Source of the DNA: Pectinophora gossypiella
Lineage: Eukaryota > Arthropoda > Insecta > Lepidoptera > Gelechiidae
NCBI RefSeq assembly: GCF_024362695.1
Contig: NC_065424.1
Location: 10,581,840-10,645,839, forward strand
Direction of reading: 5' to 3'
Length of the DNA stretch: 64,000 nucleotides
This document shows, piece by piece, positions 59,029 to 64,000 of the stretch. A model generated the notes under the pieces. The model had not been told where the DNA came from. It saw only the letters and a list, made by a program, of their open reading frames with translations, and did not search any database. Every line of letters starts with the position of its first letter. The first letter of the stretch is position 1. Made by a program: the position numbers and the translations under genes.

Positions 59029-59505
59029 ACCCCCGACGACCCGATTACTCTAGCCATAGAGGCAGCCAATCAGCTCGCGACACCAAACACTTCAGGACCC
59101 CGATACCTACCGCGCCGGCGTGGTCGACGACTTCCCTCAATCAGCGCTTATCGCTTTCGACCCACTAGGGTCGATTAATTCTTTCAAATATTTTTTCCTC
59201 TCAGACGACGCCCTGAGCCGAGGTTCGCGCCCACCTGGGCACCCTCAGGCCTGTTGTCTTAAACGTTGTACTGGGTGAGAGCCTTCAGCGCTCCCCATTT
59301 GTCCGGCCAAGTAGTTAATGCCATCTGCGGCATATCTACAATAAGTACATACATACATACATACATAAACTCACGCCCGTAATCCCAAATGGGGTGGGCA
59401 GAGCCACAAGTAATCAAAGACAACTTGCAGCCACTGTTGATACGAAGTCCTAAGATGGATATGATGAACCTTATCTACAATAAGTCACGTCAAATAAAAA
59501 AAAAA
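59029..59505 (+). mobile_element. Ret-A interrupted by SINE-C
   Basis: CCCCGACGACCCGATTACTC to CACGTCAAATAAAAAAAAAA, flanked by GCTGCGAAAA / GCAGCGAAAA (59019-59028, 59506-59515; one mismatch). Its 3' end is interrupted at ATCTACAATAAGT. Confidence 0.85.
59347..59471 (+). mobile_element. SINE-C, 3'-short, 14-bp TSD, inside Ret-A
   Basis: TATCTACAATAAGT at 59333-59346 and 59472-59485. It starts ACATACATACATACATAC and ends at ATGGATATGATGAACCT, about 50 bp earlier than 54116-54286. Confidence 0.9.
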
Positions 59506-59722
59506 GCAGCGAAAAGTCGTAGTGTGTAAAGGGCCTAATAATTACAAGTTGAGTTTCTATGTAAGTAATTAATATTTATGTTTGTTTAGGAGTTTATTAT
59601 GTTTGTTTATTGTTTGATTATATTTTAATTACCATACACGTGTCTATTAGGGCAGCTACCGTATGATTTGAACGGCTTAATTATATATTATCACAATAGA
59701 TATTGTTCAATTCTACAATACA

Positions 59723-60060
59723 TACATACATAATCAGCCTATATACGTCCCACCGCTGGGCACAGGCCTCCCCTCAATCAACCGGAGGAGGTATGGAGCA
59801 TAATCCACCACGCTGTTCCAATGCGGGTTGGTGGAGGTGTTTTTACGGCTAATAGCCGGGACCAACGGCTTAACGTGCCCTCCGAAGCACGGAATCATCT
59901 TACTTTTTCGGACAATCAGGTGATTCAAGCCTGAATAGTCCTTACCAAACAAAGGACAGTCTCACAAAGTGATTTCGACAATGTCCCCATCGGGAATCGA
60001 ACCCGGACCTCCAGATCGTGAGCATAACGCTCTAACCACTAGACCACGGAGGCTGTTAAC
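59723..60060 (-). mobile_element. SINE-F, full length, 10-bp TSD
   Basis: CTACAATACA at 59713-59722 and 60061-60070. All domains are intact; inverse box B GGAATCGAACCCGG, core CGGCTTAACGTGCCCTCCGA. Confidence 0.9.
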
Positions 60061-60194
60061 CTACAATACAATACAATATAAGTAAATATACTTTATTGCG
60101 CCAAAATAAAAGAAGATAGTTACATATGAGACCTAACTACGTACATGCGTAATGGTGGCCTTATCGCTTAAAGCGATTTCTTCCAGAAAACTTA

Positions 60195-60300
60195 ATAGCG
60201 CGAGATTGTTGTATTCTGTACCCAGTAAGGACAAGATTGTTGTATGGAGTGGCCGGGATGTGACGGTAAGGACGAAATTTTTGTACGGACTGTCACATCT
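60195..60300 (+). repeat. Rep-CC fragment
   Basis: AAGATTGTTGTATGGAGTGG, CGAAATTTTTGTACGGACTG; two related ~40-bp pieces similar to the 3' part of 225-420. 60301-60588 is unrecognised. Confidence 0.4.
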
Positions 60301-60733
60301 GCGCTTTGGTTTAAAAACTTACTCTTTGTAAACAGACACGTGCCTATTGTGCCTAAAGGACAATCTGCCGTTAGTTTTACTTCGCAGCTTGGTGTTTATA
60401 GATCTAACAATAAACTTCATTTGCAAAACAGACTGATGACACAGTTCCCAATTCAGTTTTAAACTTGTAGTGGCTGCAAAGTTTAGATCAGATAATTGAT
60501 ATGGGTCACTGATTGGGTCGTCCTTGTTGGTATACAATAGAAAGTCATCACTTGAGAATATAAATTAAGTTGTAAACTTATATAATATACAGGGTGTTAG
60601 TGACATCGTAACGAAAACTTTGAGGAATGATTCAGGCCATGATTCTGAGTTGACACCAAGTGGAATTTTCCGTCGCAAAAGTATGGAATGGAAAATAATT
60701 TAAAAAAAACATAAAAAAAATCATAAATTTTTC

Positions 60734-61178
60734 ATAATTAAAGCACATAATAACGGGTTCTTACCGCGTTTAAATGGGGATATGAGACTCCCATTTAAAC
60801 GCGGTAAGAACTCGTTATTATGTGCTTTAATTATGATAATGGTGCTAATTCCTGTAAATACCATCTAATTTTATTTTAAGTTATATCTGTCATTTTCTTA
60901 TCCGCCGAAAAGGAAAGGGACGGGTAATCGACAAGCATAAAATTTATGGAACACACGTCAATTTTAAGCACAAATCTAAACCAGCCGTCTAAAAATTTTA
61001 CATCAGTCAATAACCCGACACATTCATTTACTCATTCTTCCTAAAATTAAGAGCTGTGAATCATCCGTCCCTTTCCTTTTCGACGGATGTGAAAATGACG
61101 GATACAACTTAAAATAAAATTAGGCGGTGTCTGCAGGAATCGGGGCCAATAACCGCGTAAACTTAAAACAATGTAAGT
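60734..61178 (+). mobile_element. Penelope-like terminal-repeat-only element, 11-bp TSD
   Basis: ATAAATTTTTC at 60723-60733 and 61179-61189. Two inverted terminal repeats meet almost directly (ATGAGACTCCCATTTAAACG) with no ORF; then TATGATAAT, MITE-H, AATAACCGCGTAAACTTA. The end sequence matches 27684-27717. Confidence 0.75.
60841..61147 (+). mobile_element. MITE-H, internally deleted, in Penelope element
   Basis: AAT at 60838-60840 and 61148-61150. Compared with the empty sequence at 27684-27717 (GATAATAACCGCG) the insertion added exactly three bases. It lacks the ~65 bp between CCGACACA and TTCATTTACTC found in 11860-12236. Confidence 0.85.
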
Positions 61179-61254
61179 ATAAATTTTTCGACAGGAAATT
61201 CCACTTAATGTCAACTCAGAATCATGGTCTGAATCATCCCCCTCAGTAAGTACC

Positions 61255-61385
61255 TAAGAATAAATGCAACGTTTTGTCATACTTGCTATGACGTCACAGG
61301 TTGCTTTTTCACACAAATTCCATAGTAATTTCATGTTTAGTACTTAACTGATTTGACAAGTTTGAAACTACCCAATTGTCTATAA
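61255..61385 (-). repeat. Rep-P copy
   Basis: AATGCAACGTTTTGTCATAC, TATGACGTCACAGGTTGC, CATAGTAATTTCATGTTTAG, GATTTGACAAGTTTGAAACT. Confidence 0.55.
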
Positions 61386-61414
61386 TATTCATTATGGTGT
61401 CACTTATACCCGTA

Positions 61415-61753
61415 ACGTAAACGTACGTAAACAGCCTATATACGTCCCACTGCTGGGCACAGGCCTCCCCTCAATCAACCGGAGGGGGTATGGAGCATAC
61501 TCCACCACGCTGCTCCAATGCGGGTTGGTGGAGGTGTTTTTTACGGCTAATAGCCGGGACCAACGGCTTAACGTGCCCTCCGAAGCACGGAATCATCTTA
61601 CTTTTTCGGACAATCAGGTGATTCAAGCCTGAAAAGTCCTTACCAAACAAAGGACAGTGTCACAAAGTGATTTCGACAATGTCCCCATCGGGAATCGAAC
61701 CCGTACCTCCAGATTGTGAGCCTTACGCTCTAACCACTAGACCACGGAGGCTG
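61415..61753 (-). mobile_element. SINE-F, full length, 11-bp TSD
   Basis: TTATACCCGTA at 61404-61414 and 61754-61764. Tail inverse ACAGCCTATATACGTCCCAC; inverse box B GGAATCGAACCCG. Inserted in the MITE-I dimer spacer. Confidence 0.9.
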
Positions 61754-61949
61754 TTATACCCGTACGTGTACATATGGGTTTTAGTGACACCGTAACGAAT
61801 ACTGAAGGGAATGATTCAGAGTTGATATCAAGTGGAATTTCCTGTCAGAAAATTAATGACATTTTTTAAATTATTTTAGTTTCATACTTTTGCGACGGTA
61901 AATTCCAATTCTTCAAAGTTTTCGCAACGATGTTACTAACAGCCTGTAG

Positions 61950-62360
61950 GTTTCTATAGACTAAATTGAACAGATAAAGGAAATATGTGGGGCGAGGTAA
62001 CAGGAAGTTATATAATATGATAAGTTGCCTGGTAACTTTAGATAACTGTTAGGGACATCAAGTGGAAACACTATTGTGTTAGAAGCCTTTGAATTTTGTC
62101 AATGAGTGAAATTGGTTCCGTCTCTCGAGAGGGTGTTGTGTGATTATACGAGTAATTAAGTAGACTTTGCCCGTGGCTTCACTCGCGTTAAATTCGGGGT
62201 AATGCGGTTCCCCTTTCTTATTCCCTGGGTTTCCAGTGGTTTTACCGAGTAGTCTTACAAGTTGAATTATTGGGGATTTCCTTCCGTGTGGCCGTGCTCG
62301 TATGCCATGGTAAATAAACTCTTAGAACAGATTGAAAGTTGACAACGACTATCTCCTAAA
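61950..62360. other. Mostly unrecognised; possible Helitron-like piece
   Basis: CTTTGCCCGTGGCTTCACTC and CCTGGGTTTCCAGTGG at 62164-62240 resemble phrases I recall from widespread lepidopteran repeats; no termini are visible. Confidence 0.3.
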
Positions 62361-62364
62361 CATC

Positions 62365-62561
62365 ACTATTCCTTTTTCTTATTTTGGGGTTTTTAAACTT
62401 AAGTATATTTTTATTTATATTATTTTGGGGTCTTTAAATATTTAAATAAAAATATACTTAAGTTTAAAAACCCCAAAACAAGAAAAAAGACACTATTCTT
62501 TTTTCTTGTTTTGGGGTTTTTAAACTTAAGTTTATTTTTATTTATATTATTTTTGGGTCTT
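62365..62561. repeat. Direct repeat pair with an inverted copy between
   Basis: TTTTGGGGTTTTTAAACTTA then AGTATATTTTTATTTATATT at 62380-62437 recurs at 62510-62561. 62439-62490 (AAATAAAAATATACTTAAGT, TTAAAAACCCCAAAACAAGA) is the inverse. Either half can fold into a ~50-bp hairpin. Confidence 0.8.
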
Positions 62562-63110
62562 GTTTATAAAGATAACCTGCTTCTCGTGTTCTTGCAAGAT
62601 TTGGAGATAAAACCTATCCGGAATATGAATGTGGGTCAATGTTATGTTTTCTGATGGTCCTATATTAAATAAACGATCTTTTATTTTTGAAAGAAAACAA
62701 AATCCAATGTCTTTCCTTACACATTAAGAACTACTTACTTAAGTATTTAAGCCACCACACTGCGCTCCTTTCCTCAATCTTGTCCACATTTACACTAGTA
62801 TAAGACTCGCCATTGTGGTGAAAGGATTTGCCAATTCATGTGGTGAGTGTTTTCTCTAATTTCCCAAGGGATAGCCGACATAAAAAAGGTCACCTACGTA
62901 GCCTACTCAGCCTGCCTAAGTAAGGTAAATGTACTCAGGAGATTTGCGTCTTTCTTTCTTGTAAAACAATGATGATGACTTTTTATTTATTCAAGATTGG
63001 CGCAGCGTAGATAGGCATTGGAAGGGTTAAGTGAGCGCGAAACTTGAGCCGTACAATAATGAACAACTAGTTCGTACTTTATCTTTGCACACAACTCGTC
63101 TGCAAACTTT
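62562..63110. other. No recognised feature
   Basis: No shared repeat and no supported ORF. Confidence 0.45.
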
Positions 63111-63118
63111 ACGACATA

Positions 63119-63462
63119 TGGCCTCCGTGGTCCTGTGGTTGAGCGTTGTGCTCACAATCCGGAGGTCTCGGGTTCGAATCCCGGTGGGGACAAATCACAA
63201 AAATCACTTTGTGATCCCTAGTTTGGTTAGGACATTACAGGCTGATCACCCGATTGTCCAAAAATAAAAAAAAATCCGTGCTTCGGAAGGCACGTTAAGA
63301 CGTTGGTCCCTTAAGACGTAGTACGTAGTCGTTACATGAGTCATGTCAAGGACCTATGGTTCAGCCCCCCCCCCCCCCCCCCCCTAACACCCCCAATAAC
63401 CCTGACACCAGGGTTGTAAGGGTTGGTAATTCACCTCACAATCCACACGATAGAAGAAGAAG
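63119..63462 (+). mobile_element. SINE-G, full length, TSD, with 21-C run
   Basis: ACGACATA at 63111-63118 and 63463-63470, extending to ACGACATATGG/ACGACATACGG. Head CTCCGTGGTCCTGTGGTTGA, box B GGTTCGAATCC, core GGAAGGCACGTTAAGACG. GGCGGCTCAATAG is replaced by a C run at 63365-63385. Tail TAGAAGAAGA. Confidence 0.9.
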
Positions 63463-63639
63463 ACGACATACGGAGTTCCAAGTAAGTAAATTCAAAGGTC
63501 ATTTTGTGTATTAAAACCTGCAGGGTAATAATACACCGCGGTAGGCAGCAGGACGTTAACGTCCTTTTTTACACTCATGGTGACCAAACGTCCATCATTA
63601 TGTCAAAACTGCGTCATTACAGTTATCCCCGAGCATAGA

Positions 63640-63790
63640 ATGAGGAATAATATATTGTATAGAGCGGTAACTCTCCGCTCCCCGCCAGCGGCTGAGTTAG
63701 GTTTACCTCACTTCTCCTCGGTGTTACTTTAGTCCACAGTCGTATGGGCGTCTGACGTCACATACACAGATGCGCGTGTACTATAACGTC
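63640..63790 (+). repeat. Rep-CC copy
   Basis: AGCATAGAATGAGGAATAAT, CTCTCCGCTCCCCGCC, TTAGGTTTACCTCAC, CATACACAGATGCGCGTGTA. 63471-63639 before it is unrecognised. Confidence 0.55.
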
Positions 63791-63800
63791 AATGTATATT

Positions 63801-64000
63801 GGTGCTAATTCCTGTAAATACCATCTAATTTTATTTTAAGTTATATCTGTCATTTTCTTATCCGCCGAAAAGGAAAGGGACGGGTAATTGACAAGCATAA
63901 AATTTATGGAACACACGTCAATTTTAAGCACAAATCTAAACCAACCGTCTAAAAATTTTACATCAGTCAATAACCCGACACATTCATTTACTCATTCTTC
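63801..64000 (+). mobile_element. MITE-H, cut by the window end
   Basis: GGTGCTAATTCCTGTAAATA onward. It has the same internal deletion (CCCGACACATTCATTTACTC) as 60841-61147, so the two belong to one subfamily. The right end is outside the window. Confidence 0.8.

Larger units (their letters stand above)
60590..61946. mobile_element. MITE-I dimer hosting Penelope, MITE-H, Rep-P and SINE-F
   Basis: Left unit: CAGGGTGTTAGTGACATCG (60590) to its loop at 60733, then right arm TTCGACAGGAAATTCCACTT...CCCCCTCAGTA (61185-61255) after the Penelope insert. Second unit: 61775-61946 (GGGTTTTAGTGACACCG to CTAACAGCCTG). GTGTCACTTATACCCGTA near 61396 looks like the damaged first-unit end and spacer. Confidence 0.6.

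Overview
The window looks like repeat-dense nuclear DNA from an insect, most probably a moth or butterfly (Lepidoptera). The reasons are AT-rich sequence without bacterial-style gene packing, long CA/GT and GCGT microsatellites, several tRNA-headed SINE families, RTE-type LINE 3' ends with (GATGAT)n tails, a Penelope-like element, and many copies of short inverted-repeat transposons. The assignment rests on recalled character of lepidopteran repeats, not on a database match. I find no supportable host protein-coding gene, rRNA gene or intact tRNA gene. The recognisable coding sequence is remnants of retrotransposon proteins: LINE reverse-transcriptase C-termini at 2225-2505, 20950-21290, 24478-25010 and 48195-48990, RTE-like C-termini at 9078-9243, 22561-23330 and 56572-56650, a LINE endonuclease N-terminus at 48463-48762, and the endonuclease end of a Penelope-like element at 27137-27547 and 47292-47480.

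Most of the window is mosaics of recurring families, labelled here for reference. SINE-5S has a head that joins a tRNA-like box A to a 5S-rRNA-like promoter; SINE-F and SINE-G are tRNA-headed; all three share one central core of about 37 bp. SINE-C starts with ACAT repeats. Ret-A, Ret-B, Ret-D, Ret-R, Ret-J and Ret-M are retroposon or LINE 3' ends. MITE-H has about 90-bp terminal inverted repeats (TIRs) and usually a 3-bp target-site duplication (TSD). MITE-I is almost wholly palindromic with TA flanks and often occurs as a dimer. MITE-K is about 145 bp with TA flanks. MITE-GG and several single palindromes are rarer. Rep-N (hAT-like ends), Rep-P, Rep-Q, Rep-W, Rep-AA, Rep-CC, Rep-DD and Rep-FF are repeated sequences of unknown class.

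Layout: 1-10 kb holds Ret-A/Rep-N nesting, a LINE end, a 15-bp minisatellite, microsatellites and Rep-W split by SINE-G. 10-20 kb holds MITE-H, Ret-R with a nested retroposon, a 182-bp tandem repeat, an LTR-like element split by a GC-rich retroposon, and the first MITE-I dimer. 20-30 kb holds LINE remnants, SINE-5S and MITE-GG inserted in an RTE remnant, and the first Penelope copy. 30-45 kb is SINE-rich, with a second Rep-W and an LTR-like/Helitron-like junction. 45-64 kb holds further MITE-I dimers, the second Penelope copy, a rearranged LINE, many SINEs, and a nest at 60590-61946 with four element types.

Many insertions are dated relative to each other by exact target-site duplications and, in several cases, by an empty copy of the target elsewhere in the window. 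The order at 60.6-61.2 kb is MITE-I, then Penelope, then MITE-H. Coordinates and repeat boundaries were read by eye and may be off by a few bases; superfamily names are inferences from termini, TSD length and protein motifs.
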